Below, piece after piece: positions 32,301-44,717 of a stretch of 64,000 nt of DNA (positions are counted from its first letter, which is position 1; the number at the start of each line of letters is the position of its first letter). A program made the translations under genes and the position numbers. The notes under the pieces were generated by a model. That model was not told where the DNA came from. It worked only from the letters and a program-made list of their open reading frames with translations, and made no database searches. Source of the stretch: Otatea glauca (Eukaryota; Streptophyta; Magnoliopsida; Poales; Poaceae); contig CM070721.1 in the NCBI GenBank assembly GCA_036346275.1, forward strand, positions 52,105,869-52,169,868, given 5' to 3'.

Positions 32301-35300
32301 TCATTTTATTGTGATGGCGTGCGATCTTTGAGCTCCAGTTACGATTTTGCCATGTTATCTGAGATCAGATGCAATTTTAGAAAAACTATTAGTTCCTGTT
32401 TATAACTTAGACAAGGTTGGATTGTATCAATCACAATTTGGCCAATTTGTTTGCAACTCATACATAGCAGAAATGATGTCCTTTTTTTTATATAGACAGC
32501 TGTATTCTTCCTAAATCAAAGAGCTAACCATTTAACTAAGTAGATGATCTTTTCTATAAAATTTACCGGGCCTACAATTTTCAATTGTCAGTGGGGACAC
32601 ACTCCCTTTTCTTCTTGTCCTCACTCCTCATATCTGTAGATTTGCCCCAGCGAATAACATAACATGCAATTAGTGGCAGACCATGGAGTTAACTTCATTC
32701 TTATGCTTTTTAATGTTCCTTTTGTTGTGAATTTAACTTTTTTATTCTTACAAATTAGCATTGAGGTTGGTGCTCTTTGCAGGCTTGAGAACACACTTAA
32801 CTATGGCCTTGAACGAGTTTGGGCATTAGGTTATATGAAGGGCTCAAGAAGGTATTGAAAGATTTTTGTCCCTCTTGTTTTATCCAAATCCGGGATTTGT
32901 GTTCAGAATATCTTCAATTTCTGCAGGGTTGTGATTGGATACGATGAAGGAACAATAATGATAAAGATTGGCCGTGAAGAACCTGTTGCTAGCATGGACA
33001 GTAGTGGCAAAATTATATATGCGAAGCATAACGAAATTCAAACTGTTAACATCAAGACAGTTGGTGCAGATAGTGAGGTTGTTGTTGCAAAGTATGCTAT
33101 GCTTTTGAGAACTTTTATTAGTTTTCATGTACTGACGTGTACTTTTAATTGTTTCATTTGTCAGATCGTAGATGGAGAACGACTGCCATTGGCTGTGAAG
33201 GAGTTAGGAAGCTGTGATCTTTACCCACAAGTAGGTTCCTATTTGATATTAAGCCAATGCCTCATTTAAACAGTAAAAATTGTTGCCACATGGTACAGTA
33301 AACACAAAGGAAGGAGCTTCCTGTGATTCTGCATGGTGTTGCGTTGCATTATGTGTGTAAATACTTCAACGAAGTGAAACGAGTTTATGCCATTGAACAT
33401 TTTAGTTTCTTTTCTGTTTATACCCTGCTTATCTTTGTATAGTAGATTTTGTTTTAGCTATTTGAGTGTTATTAGCAATGTTCAATATCTTAGGAATGTA
33501 CATGAACTATCTCAACCAGTGAAGATTCAATTAAGAATGGAAGCTAGAGTTTGTAGATAACTTCAAAAATTTAGCTTTGTGGGCTAAAAATGTACAATTG
33601 TACATAAGATATTATATTTGCCTAATTGGTAACAGATGCTTCTGACGAACATTAAATGTTGTTTCTTTGAAAATGTATTTTTTTGTGGTGCAGAAAAAAG
33701 CATGGTTTTGCACTGATAGATGTATTTGGTTCTAATTCTTATTAGCAAAATATACTTACAAATAAACTTTCCATTCTTTCAGAGCTTACGGCACAATCCA
33801 AATGGGAGATTCGTTGTTGTATGTGGAGATGGAGAGTACATAATATACACAGCGCTAGCATGGAGAAATAGATCCTTTGGGTCTGCACTTGAATTTGTCT
33901 GGTCAACTGAGGGTGAATATGCTGTCAGGGAAAGCACATCAAAAATAAAGATTTACAGTAAAAATTTTCAGGTTTGTTTTCAATGTAACATGTCTTATAT
34001 GTGGTTATTTTCTCGTCTCTTGGTTGTTAGTTAATTTTCTTTGCATAAAATAATCACTTTGTTATGGCGTGACAAGCCACAGCTACAACGTTGATTAGGA
34101 TAAGAAAAATTAATTTCTTTATCATTTGGGTTTGTTTCCTTTCAGATTATTTCCACGCATTAGGGATAAGTTTCCTGTTATTAGGGATTAGTTTCCTTAA
34201 TATAGGGATAGGTTTCTTAGGGGTCAAGTCTAGCTATCCCTATAAAATGGACAGCATTGTACCCGATATGAATTAAGCAAAAGAATAAACCAAGGTTAGT
34301 CCCCAACCGGTTGGCAAAAAAGATCAGAGCCTCCTGGTTCGTCGGGGATAGCCCTGTCGAGCTTGGAGGGTGATACCTCGCCTTCCTGGCTATAAAGCCT
34401 CAGAGCCTCTCTACAACGTTAGAGAAGAGCCCTACCAATGGCTAGGTGAGGGCGAGTGCCCTATGCTCGGTCCTTGGACCCGTACCCAACCAACCTACCA
34501 CAACACATTAATTTTCTGAAGCACTATTAAATTAAGGAAGGATTGGTTCCATGCCACTGAAAGATCTCTAGTTTAGTTATATACCATTGAAACAGACCGG
34601 TGCACTTTAGTACCACCCAAAGATTGCTCCGTTTCTATTTTAACGACGTCCTTCATCTCTGTACTTACTGTTGTTACCTATGACCTTTTAGCTTTCTCTC
34701 CAAAATCCATCTCTGCCTGAGAGCTCAATGTCGCCTGAGCTCCCATCCAAGAGTTAGCTCGAATTCGCCACCCTCCCGCACAGGTCTTCACCGTGCCAGC
34801 CACGTCGCTCTCCACCACATCGCCTGCACTGATCTCCTCGGTGACATCACCACAGTCCTCCACATACCCTCCTGCTCCGCCCTTAATGTTTTTGGCCATG
34901 ACGGTGAGCTCAGAACCCTCGACATACACAGTCTGGTGCAGCTCCACACGGTTGGAGTTGAAGCAGCAGCAGCCGCCATGCTACAATTGTCACCTCGCTG
35001 AAGGAAGCCACCACCTGGGGCTTAGCAGGCAGGCAATCTCACTGCGAGGGCCTGGTCATGCCACGGCTTTGCCCATGGCTTCGCTAATTTGTCTTTGCTG
35101 CAGACCGCAGTTGACCAAATTTACTTCTCACCCTCTTCTTCTCTGATTTCTAATATCTATTTTCCTCCATCTCACTCCAATTCACTTCTCTCAAATTATC
35201 TTCTTTTTATCCCAATTCCATCCAACCGTGATCAGAAATCGCCATGGCTGACCTCTGCCTTAAAAAATGTCACGCAGCTGTTGGAGCAGCAACAGTTTAA

Positions 35301-38300
35301 TGGAAGCCCTCACCGGCAGATGCGGAAATCGAGAAGGTCCCTAGCAGCGCTCCTCCCCATGGCCTCTGGCAGTAAGATGGCATGAAGACGCCAGCGATGT
35401 ATTAGTTCTTGCCAGTGGCTATGGGGGTCGAGGACATTATGTGCACCGGTCGCCACAAGCTAGGAACAGATGAAGGGATGGCCTCCCAGAGCCAGGTCAT
35501 CGTGTGGTTGGGTCAAGGGCATTCTTGGAACTCCAGGAATATTTTATTGCCAGGAAATGCAAAAAGATGAAATAAAGCCAATGGAAGGTAACCGAGTGGT
35601 ATAAAACAGAATGGAGCAAACTTTCCGTGGTATTAAAGTGCATCACATTCTTTTAGTGGTATTTTGCTAAAGCGGTGTTCTTTGGGTGTTATAGAAGCAA
35701 TTTTTCTTTAAAATAATTAACCATGCTTCTTTCTTAAAGAAGATGAAGAAGATATTGCTTGGGCCTCTCCACCCTTGTATATACTTGTAGATCAGATATT
35801 ATAAACGGGTGCCCTACTGTTTTAGTACTCTGGTCCCTTGGCATTTAACAGTGCTGAACCTGTTTCATACTAACTATGATGATACCATTAACCGCATTCC
35901 CATGTCTGTTTTCAAGCACAACAATTTACTGGCTAAATGAGTCCAATTGTTCAAACTAAGAAACTGTGTGATTAACATGGAAGAAGAGGTTAGTTGTCTT
36001 TTTTATGCAAACTATAATAGCTAAAGAAGAGGCAAACAAGTATTTTCGAATCACTGCTGCAGAAGCTGAACAAAAACTTTAGTACTGTATTGCGCCTCTT
36101 ATTTTATATATGTAAATATGCTTTGTTATGGTTTCTGAAACATAATCTGACGAGAACAATTGATACTTTCAGGAGAGAAAAAGTATAAGACCAACGTTCT
36201 CTGCAGAGCGTATATATGGTGGAGTATTGCTTGCTATGTGTACAAATGACTTCATTTGTTTCTATGACTGGGCAGAATGCAGGTTAATACGCCGGATTGA
36301 TGTAAACGTTAAAGTGAGTTGTTTCTTTGCTTCAGGAATGGATATCTATGACATGTTTTCATTCCTTTTCATATCTTATGCCACTAGAAATAATTGCTTT
36401 TGCCTGTTGCAGAATCTATATTGGGCTGACAGTGGTGATTTGGTAACGATTGCGAGTGATACATCGTTCTATATTTTGAAGTACAATGTGAGTTTCGCAT
36501 GCAGTACGTACATCACTGTTTTTCTTTCTGTTGTCCCAATTCATCTTGTATTGTTAAGTCTGGGCATATGTCAATTTTATCCTTGTGTGTAATTTACTAA
36601 CACAACTGTAACTTGATACCTTCTAGAGGGATGTAGTTTCTTCTCATCTAGATGGAGGGAGTTCAGTTGGTGAGGAAGGTGTGGAAGATGCTTTTGAATT
36701 GCTTCATGAGATAAATGAACGTGTCCGTACTGGGTTATGGGTTGGAGACTGTTTTATATACAATAACTCTTCATGGCGGCTAAATTACTGTGTGGGAGGA
36801 GAGGTGAGCACTTAGTTTTCACCAGAATGAACATAATATTATGTGTACATTTTATTAGAACAGTTGTTATTAGGTGCTATCTATTTACCATACCATGTTC
36901 CATGTGTTACAGGTCACTACCATGTTTCACTTGGATCGCCCAATGTATTTGTTAGGCTATCTTGCTAACCAAAGCCGTGTCTATCTTATTGACAAGGAGT
37001 TCAAGTAAGCAGCATATTTTATTTGCACTTAATAGTTAATATTCCTTCACGATGCCTTCTCATGATGAACTTTTGTGACTTAACAACTTTGACTATTGCA
37101 GTGTGGTGGGTTATACTTTACTACTCAGTTTGATTGAGTACAAAACACTTGTGATGCGTGGGGATTCAGAACGTGCAAATGCTGTTCTACCTTCCATACC
37201 AAAGGAACAACACAACAGGTGCCCCATGTTTGGCCAAATAATTTAGTGAATGTTACTTGTAAATCAATGTGCCCCAGGTTTTAAATAACTTGACTTCATT
37301 TGTAGTGTGGCACATTTCCTTGAATCACGAGGCATGCTAGAAGAAGCCCTTGAAATAGCGACTGACCCTAATTACAGATTTGACCTGGCTGTGCAGCTTG
37401 GTAGCCTGGAAGTTGCAAAGGCATAGTGCAATTCTATTGTTTATCTCCATACCAATGAGGACACATTGTCCAAGAAAGTTCATCCTCCATTGAAATGAAC
37501 ACTCAACAAATAGATGCTTTGCAGGAAATTGCTGTTGAGGCACAAAGTGAGTCAAAGTGGAAGCAGTTGGGGCAATTAGCTATGTCAACAGGAAATGTAT
37601 GTGTGGTGTGTGTAATTTTACATGTCTATCGTGAACTCATTATGTTTTTCTTTTTAACTGCTAGAATCTTCTATGTGATATTTGAGTTCTACTAGTAATT
37701 AGTGACGAAGAAAATAACTCGTAGTAGTAATCATGAGCTTAGCTTGTAGCTGTAAAAAATATTTTTCATTTCTACAAGCATTTAAAATTGAAATACAAGG
37801 ATGCAATTTGGATTACTAAACAGTGCTGAGCTTGTTGCAATTACAAGAAACTGAAATATCAATATTGACTTTTGAATCAAAAATGACATTATATGCAGCT
37901 TGTCTCTGCCCTTTTTTCCTCTGCAAATGCCATCTTGCGTATACACTAATGTCCTTATCATTTTATGTTTCTGTCTTTCTCTAACATGCAACCACTTAAA
38001 CTTGAAGAACTACATCTCATATGTTATACACAACAATTGCAGCTCGACATGGCAGAGGAATGCCTCCTTCAAGCTATAGACCTTAGCGGATTGTTGCTTC
38101 TATATTCATCTCTTGGAGATGCTGAAGGGATAAAAAAATTGGCATCGATGGCTAAAGAACAAAGAAAGAACAATGTTGCTTTTCTTTGTTTATTTATGCT
38201 TGGCAAATTGGAAGAAGGCCTTCAATTGTTGGTTGATAGGTATAGACTTCTACAACTTCATATTGCCCTATTTAATATTTTCTTGTTTTGGACAAGCCTT

Positions 38301-41300
38301 TCTTAATTTATGTTGACTTTCTGATCATTCTTTGTACAGCAACCGTATTCCGGAAGCAGCATTGATGGCACGATCCTATCTTCCAAGCAAAGTCTCTGAG
38401 ATTGTATCAATATGGAAAAAGGATCTTCAAAAGGTAATTTCCAATAGAAAGTTTCTTTGCTTGTGTTCCCCTGTACAGTTCTGCTCTGTGTTCCCCAGAA
38501 TAGTAAGGACTTTTAATACTGTTGCATCATATTTCTCTTAAGCATGTTACTTCAATTTGTCATAACTTGTTTCTGAGTATGTTTGTTGTAAAGACAAGCA
38601 ACATAATGAAAAGAAAGTACATGCTGCATTGCACTTTATATACTCATAAATGTATCATACTATCATCAATAACCGTTATTTGAAAAGTAAAAAAGAAAAT
38701 CATATTTGAATTCAAACTTCAACTTTGCCTAATCCTACCTGTTTTTGGTAAATTGGTTTATGTTGTTATGGGCTCTTCAGTATCCTGATTTGTTCTCGAC
38801 AGAAGGACCTGCATTAGGTTCATATGCTTCAATTCTAACAATTGCGATCCAACATTTGTAGCATTGAATTCAGAATGGCATGTGCATTGTCTGTGACAAC
38901 TATGATTATATGGAAAAAGGCTGTTGTTTTGGAATTTCGTTTCTTGTGCCCACACTTATGATGCACTGCCCTATTGTAGCTAATAGGCAATTGTTGGCTC
39001 ATTATTTTTTATTCCTGCTTGTTTACCAGGTGAACCCCAAAGCTGCAGAGTCTCTGGCAGATCCTGCTGAGTACCCAAACTTGTTTGAAGACTGGCAGAT
39101 TGCTCTCAATGTAGAAGCTACCCTTGCCCCCAAAAGGTATTTGGTCGTGTCCTTATGGGTAATAGAGCTGCAATCATTGTATCAAGTTTTTCATAATCCC
39201 TTCCAACAGGCATGGTCCTTCCGTTTAATAGACACAATCCACTAATACTTCTACTATCACTAAAGGAATAAGTCCATTTTTCACCTCCGAAATAACCCCC
39301 CAAACTATAAAACCGGTTATTTAATACCCTCATTTTCTAATACCAGACTAAATCACACCCTAGGGCGGTTTTCCTTAGCTGTTTTGCATCTCCTATATAT
39401 AATTAAGGCAAAAAGTGATTTAGAAATTTTGAAACTTTTTTGGTATGATCTTAAGGCAATACTTATACTCCCATAAAAATTACAGACCATGGTCACATTT
39501 GTACAATTTTATAAAATTCTGACAATGTCACTATCTCAATTAAGGGTTTTCTTATTTTGATTTTTCTAAGATACCAAAATATGTTTAATTCATTTGGGAA
39601 TTTTTCTGTGTGATCCTAAGGGTTTAAAGATGACACCATAAAATTTTCATATGACAATCAAACCTGTATATTTTTATAAAAATCTAACAGTGTTATTGCT
39701 GTTTTTAAATTGCTACTGTTTTTTATTTTCTAAATGTATTAAATGCTTTCAATTTTCCTAAGACTTTTTGGGAACATTCTAGAGGTAGATTAGGGTTTAA
39801 TTAAATTTTTTCCAAAATTTATTCTTGCAATAAAATCTTTGATTTGTAATCTCTGAAGTTCAAAATCATGCAAGAATAAAATTTGAAAAAAATTAATTAA
39901 ACCATAATGCACCTCCAAAATGTTCCGGAAAAGTCTAGAAAAAATTTGAAAGCATGTAATATATTTAGAAAATAAAAAAGTAGCAATTTAAAAACAGCAA
40001 TAACATTGTCAGATTTATATAAAAATGCACAGGTTTGATACGGTGTCATCTTTAAACCCCTAGGATCACATAGAAAAATTCCCAAATGAATTGAATATAA
40101 TTTGATATCTCAGAAAAAACAAAATTAGAATACCCTTAATTGAGACAGTGACCTTATCAGAATTTTATAAAATTGTACGAGCGTGATAATGGTCTGAAAT
40201 TTTTATGGGAGTATAAGTATTACCGTAGGATCATACAAAAATGTTTCAAAAATTCTGAATCACTTTTTGCCTTACTTATATATAGGAGGTGCAAAACAGC
40301 TAAGGAAGCCCTAGGGTGTGATTTAGTCTGGTATTAGAATATGAGGGTGTTAAATAACCGGTTTTATTGTTTGGGGGGTTATTTAGACTTTTTTTCATAG
40401 TTTGAGGGTATAAAATGGACTCATTCCGTCACTAAAAGATAAGCTGGCAACAATCCAACTGCTATACTGCAATCTTATACTTTTCTGGTGTTTGACTTGA
40501 TATTCATTTGTGTCTGCTACTATGGGGAATATAGAGAAGAGAATTTACATAAAATCACGCAAAAGTTGTGCTTTAAGACTTATAACCTTCATAAAAATCC
40601 TTCAGCAATGCTTATCACATTCACTGCCACTTCCTTTAGTGATTGTATCTCATGTTGGATCGCATTATTTGGAATAAATATTTGCACTTTCCTGTAGATA
40701 ACCAATCTTTGTTAAACATTATCTAAATTCTCTGCCCTGCAGAAGATTGATGTATGGAAGTATTAAATTCAATGGTAACCTTCTACATAGAAGAATGTAC
40801 CAAGGCTGATAATTTGAGTTATAAGAACAGATTGTTCAATCCTAAACATAACATAGGTTGCGGGAACATTTGGACAAATTATTTGAGGCACGTTCGGTTT
40901 TAAATAGATGGCACCTTTTTTTGCTTATATTCTTACAATATCCTATTTGAATAGGGGTATCTATCCACCTGCTGAGGAGTACATAATTTATGCTGAAAGG
41001 TCCAACGAGAGTCTTGTAGAAGCTTTCAAAAGTATGAATGTACATGAAGAAGAGCTACCAAGTGAAAATGGAGATCCTGTTCATGAGGTGTTACACTTAC
41101 AGAATGATTTATATGTAAAATCTTCCAAATGTTGAGAGCATCATATATGATACATATATGCAGTTGTATTTTTTATTTATATTTACTTCCGTTTTGTGTT
41201 CATACTAGTTATTTGATGGGTTTTTTGTAAAATAGAAAACAAATTGTCTTCTGGTTAAGTTGGATATATAGATAAGTCTAGTTAATACTAAACAGTATTA

Positions 41301-41779
41301 GATTTTCATTGTTCTTGTTAGTTTTTGAGATAGTCTGTGTTTTGGTTTGCATCTTTTGATGTTCCCTCTGGAAAGATAGGAATAATAGTTAGCATTTTTA
41401 TAAACCTCTGTGTAAACTTTCCTTTTGATATTTTCATTATTTTTACCACTATCAGTTGCTTCTATTTTATGACCCAAGATCGAAGGTTTAGGGGTTTTAT
41501 TGACTTGATTGAGTTTCTTTCCTAGCCTGACCTAACCTGTTTGGGACAAAAGGCTTGGTTGTTGCTGTATCAGTTTCTTCTATTGCTTATCTCCTTTTGT
41601 TATAGTCTTGCATGACACCAAACAAACTTCAACAGGTCATTGAGGATGGAGTCGAGGAAGGTCAAGAGGATGCCGTTGAAGTTGAAGCTGATGATTCAAC
41701 AGATGGTGGTGTCCTTGTGAACGGGAATGATGGTGAGGAACACTGGGGTACGGATAATGAAGGAACTTCATCAGCATAA
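29382..41779 (+). CDS. COPB2: Coatomer subunit beta-prime, 24 coding exons
   Basis: Exons: 29382-29384, 29654-29674, 29777-29838, 29959-30013, 30944-30980, 31054-31379, 31480-31611, 31684-31832, 32783-32851, 32927-33077, 33165-33230, 33783-33971, 36173-36313, 36413-36487, 36627-36803, 36913-37004, 37102-37218, 37306-37420, 37525-37596, 38043-38239, 38340-38433, 39030-39136, 40955-41087, 41636-41779. They sum to 2724 nt, giving 907 aa from MPLRLEIKRKLAQRSERVKS. An N-terminal WD40 propeller (residues 1 to about 300; KLWDWD, KVWDYQ, RLWHST) is followed by the COPI WD-associated alpha-solenoid and an acidic tail, at the normal family length. The product coats COPI vesicles in Golgi-to-ER transport and binds dilysine cargo signals. 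Introns 5 and 18 begin with GC. The first coding exon holds only the ATG. No frame is broken, so it should be functional. Confidence 0.95.
30323..30785 (+). repeat. Intron 4: AT microsatellite and possible MITE fragment
   Basis: An AT dinucleotide run lies at about 30323-30343. The segment ending near 30785 finishes with GGCAACCAAACAGCCC, the complement of a PIF/Harbinger (Tourist) type terminus. No matching left terminus is seen, so this is at best a fragment. Confidence 0.3.
34060..34505 (+). mobile_element. Solo-LTR-like insertion in COPB2 intron 12
   Basis: It begins TGTTATGGCGTGACAAGCC and ends CTACCACAACA. It contains a TATA-like CTATAAAATGG near 34239 and a run of repeated TAGGGATAGGTTTC-like units upstream of it. 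The TGTTA/AACA ends suit a Copia-type LTR of about 446 bp. The flanking 5-mers CACTT and CATTA do not match well, so the boundaries are tentative. Confidence 0.5.
34540..35700. mobile_element. Mutator-like element with long degenerate TIRs in COPB2 intron 12
   Basis: The left end (about 34545-34645) and right end (about 35600-35700) are inverted copies of about 100 bp with moderate identity. Matching blocks are GCACTTTAGTACCAC and its inverted counterpart GTGGTATTAAAGTGC, and CAAAGATTGCTCCGTTTC with its counterpart. The interior (34690-35390) is more GC-rich than the intron. On the minus strand it contains an 89-codon frame with no known domain, possibly a captured gene fragment. No transposase is present. 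A clean 9-bp duplication could not be assigned. Confidence 0.5.
39265..40427. mobile_element. 1163-bp fold-back (Mutator-like) element in COPB2 intron 22
   Basis: The element is one long palindrome. The left arm 39265-39840 and right arm 39850-40427 are inverted copies along their whole length with a very short loop near 39845. Termini read GGAATAAGTCCATTTT on the left and the inverse of GGAATGAGTCCATTTT on the right. It is flanked by 9-mers ATCACTAAA (39256-39264) and GTCACTAAA (40428-40436), which differ at one base, as expected for a Mutator-type target duplication. No coding capacity. Transcribed inside the intron, it would form a hairpin RNA of over 500 bp. Confidence 0.85.
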
Positions 41780-42633
41780 AAGCAGTAGTTGAGCAAGTGT
41801 ACAGTCCAAAAACCTTTTAGTCTAGTCGTATCCTATTAAATACACCAAAAATATTCAGAAAAACTAGCTGGAGAAATGGGTGCTAGTGTGTATATTCTGC
41901 ACAAATTGAGTCACTTGATCCCTCACCCTTTACTACTGGACTGCGTACATATTTGGGCATGTATGGGTTAGGGATATCCTATATTTACGCGGGGTACCTG
42001 ATACTGATATGAATATTCATAAACATTTGTTAAGAACTTGCTACAACTACAACTATGACTAGTTTTATCAGATGGTTTTAGTATCTAGTAAGTAGCAATT
42101 TAGTTGATTTGGGAGTTGGTCTAAGGCTCTTTTGACTGAGTTAGATTGGTCAATCCTAGAATGCATGAGTAGGATTATACTAGAGTTGCTTATAGATGGG
42201 AAGCCATATTGGCTTTTGAAAATCTGAAAAGGGCTAAAAAGGGCTGGTCAAGTCGTCTCACATAATAATCAACCCTGATTAAATTTGTTCACTGGAGGAA
42301 TTTTTCAAGAGGCTGTAATGGCAGTTTGATTGGAGATGGTTTTATTGAAAAGAAGTGCTTCTTGTATGCTCAATCACGAACAATACACACTAAATCTACT
42401 CAATGAAACAAACTTAAAATTTACATGATATTTTTTTCATGGTTCCAATTTGACTTCAAGTTGTTGATCTGAATCGTTTGATTCATCTCAAAGCCTCTTT
42501 TTTACCCAATGATTACATGGCAGTGCTACAAGAATCTTTCTCAACATTTCTGATTGTATCTTATAGCAGCTTTCATATTTTTTATATGACCCAATACACA
42601 ATGTTTCTTACTGCTTTCTTTGATTTTTTGCAG

Positions 42634-42656
42634 TGCTAACTCCTGACCAACAGTAG
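42634..42656 (+). CDS. COPB2: Alternative last coding exon of COPB2
   Basis: An internal donor in exon 24 (CACTGGG|GTACGG, 41747/41748) joined to the acceptor TTTTTTGCAG at 42633 would replace the tail GTDNEGTSSA by VLTPDQQ, stop at 42654-42656 (904 aa). The VLTP-type ending is, as I recall, the form seen in several plant beta-prime subunits, so both isoforms are plausible. The downstream part to about 43350 may be 3' untranslated sequence. Confidence 0.65.
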
Positions 42657-44002
42657 AGATATTACGACAGCATACTGCACCAGCAGCTTGGTTGTTTTTT
42701 TTGTAAAGGTAAGCATCATCATATATATACAAAGGTCAAAGTAAAATAGAAGGGTAAAGAACATTGGTGCTCATGTCGTTTGATTATGTTTAGTATGTAA
42801 TGCTGTGCATCTATATTCCCTTGCTATGCCCTTAATCCTTGTACATGAAGGGAAGATCTACCCACATGCCAGGGCAGATAATTATATCAGTTTTTCATGG
42901 CTAAGTTTGTGGAGTTATTCTTACTATGGCAGGTTGCCACCTGTTGTTGAGAGTTGGGACAATCATGTAAAAGCAATTCCTCCATTTGTACAAGGCGTTG
43001 TGCGTGGTCTAGTACTGATGATACAAGAACAGTCTTGGATGATTAATTAGCACACGGTCTAGAGTCAGATAACAAATTTTGCAATTCGATTCTTTTTTCC
43101 CGTGTTTTGGAAGCTTTACGGCTTGTAGGTTTGGGGTGTGATATAGCTTGTACTACCCTTCTATATGTTTAACATATGTTATGGTATTGCCATTCGGTGA
43201 GGTTGGAATTCGTTTCGTGGATGGAGATGCCGTATTCTGTAGTACATATGGTAATTGTATTTCTGTCCACAGAATAAATTGTCTCATTTCTTCCACCGTA
43301 GACAATCATCTGAACCTTGGTGTCAGCTCTGTATAAATCGATACCATTTCTTTCATAACTACAGGAACAAGTTCCATAGTTTTCATAGTAAAAATATTTT
43401 TGCTGTATAGGCTGTCTTCCAAAGATCGTTGATAAACTCTGCCCATTTGATCATTGATAGTACCATACAGTCATACTTATATTCGTTTGCTCGTTTCTCT
43501 GCTGATAGATTGTGGTGTATTGTCGAATAATGACATGCTGATAGACTGTGATGCACTGTCGAACAACGATATTGCACTCAAAAACTGCCTATTGATGCGT
43601 TTTTGTACTCGTTCGGGATTCGTATTATATACTTTCAAATTTGCATCTTTATCTGAAGGTACACGCATGACTGCATCCGATAAAATACGTGGGATGAGAT
43701 TTGAGATAGCCAATATCCCACCGCATTCGATTCGGTTGCAGGCCACATTGAACTCAAAAGTGAAACCAGGGTGTAACTAGTTTGGACCGGAATCTGTTCT
43801 ACGAAAGCAAGTTCAGGCCAGTTTTCGGCCGGAATTCAACTGGTTGCCTTTGTAAGATTTCTGGTGAAAATACCTTGATGCACTTTGCGATCCGATGGCC
43901 AAAGGTTATGTACGTTCGTGTGAGAGGTGAGCACCAGCCAGCACCCTAAGGCCAGATTAGAATCAATCCCTTTGGATTTGCAGGGAAGGGCGTCTCCTGG
44001 CC
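42657..44002. other. COPB2 downstream / intergenic region
   Basis: The first 700 bp may include 3' untranslated sequence of the longer COPB2 transcript. Possible GT and AG splice sites surround 42930-43050, but this cannot be proved. From 43400 to 44002 I see no gene. Open frames are short and without domains. Confidence 0.35.
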
Positions 44003-44717
44003 AAGGTTTCAATTTTCATTTTCGGGTCACATCTGGGAGGCGGCTAAAATCCAGATGAAATTCAAAAAGTAAATTTGAAATCCAGTAAATTTGAAACTGG
44101 GAAAACAGAAATTTTTAGCGAAATTGGTCGAAATTTTGGTGATTTTCAACCCCGGTGAAATGGTCTCCCGAGGCTAGAAAAAATTGGAAAAAAATATTAA
44201 AATTCATGCAACCATTATCTACATTTCTTATCTATTTAAATGCAAAATACTAACTATTTGCAAATAAAATTTCTAAGTTAGGGTTTAGGTTAAAATACAA
44301 TTTAAGGTCGAAATACATCATATAAGGCCGAAATCCAAGTTAGGATTTAGACCGAAATCCAAGTTAGGGTTTAGAATTTAGGTCAAAATACATCATTTAA
44401 GGCCGAAATCTAAGTTAGAGTTTAGGGTTTAGGACGAAATCCAAGTTAGGGTTTAGGGTTAGAGGTTACATAATTTGCATATATATTTTTGTGCAAACTT
44501 TTCACATGAATTCCTCATAAAATGCATTACAATTCTCCACACAAAAATTGGTGCGAAATCTGGTCCAAAAACCATACAAACTGATCCAAAAAATACGAAA
44601 TCTCGACGAAATTCACAGAAATTATTGTAGCAACCCCTAATTCTCAAATGTTTTTATTCCACCAAGATTTGAAATCTCGATCTGAAATTTTAAATTTCAC
44701 TGAGATTTGGAACCTTG
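44003..44717. mobile_element. Small TIR element with internal telomere-like repeats
   Basis: The left end CAAGGTTTCAATTTTCATTTT and the right end (inverse of CAAGGTTCCAAATCTCAGTG) are similar in inverted orientation. The interior is made of repeated CGAAATT and TTTAGGG-containing units. No coding sequence. The superfamily is uncertain. Confidence 0.45.
44275..44466 (+). repeat. Degenerate tandem repeat with TTTAGGG motifs
   Basis: Units of roughly 30-60 bp combine CCGAAATCCAAGTTAGGG, TTTAGGG and GTCGAAATACATCAT. TTTAGGG is the plant telomere repeat, but here it is interspersed, not in pure tandem. The array looks internally generated inside the element at 44003-44717. Confidence 0.6.

Noticed and set aside
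34060..34505. Firm call of a Copia solo LTR with target duplication
   Set aside because: The flanking 5-mers do not match, so only a tentative feature is reported.
44275..44466. Interstitial telomere array
   Set aside because: TTTAGGG occurs only as isolated copies within longer units, not as a pure tandem run.
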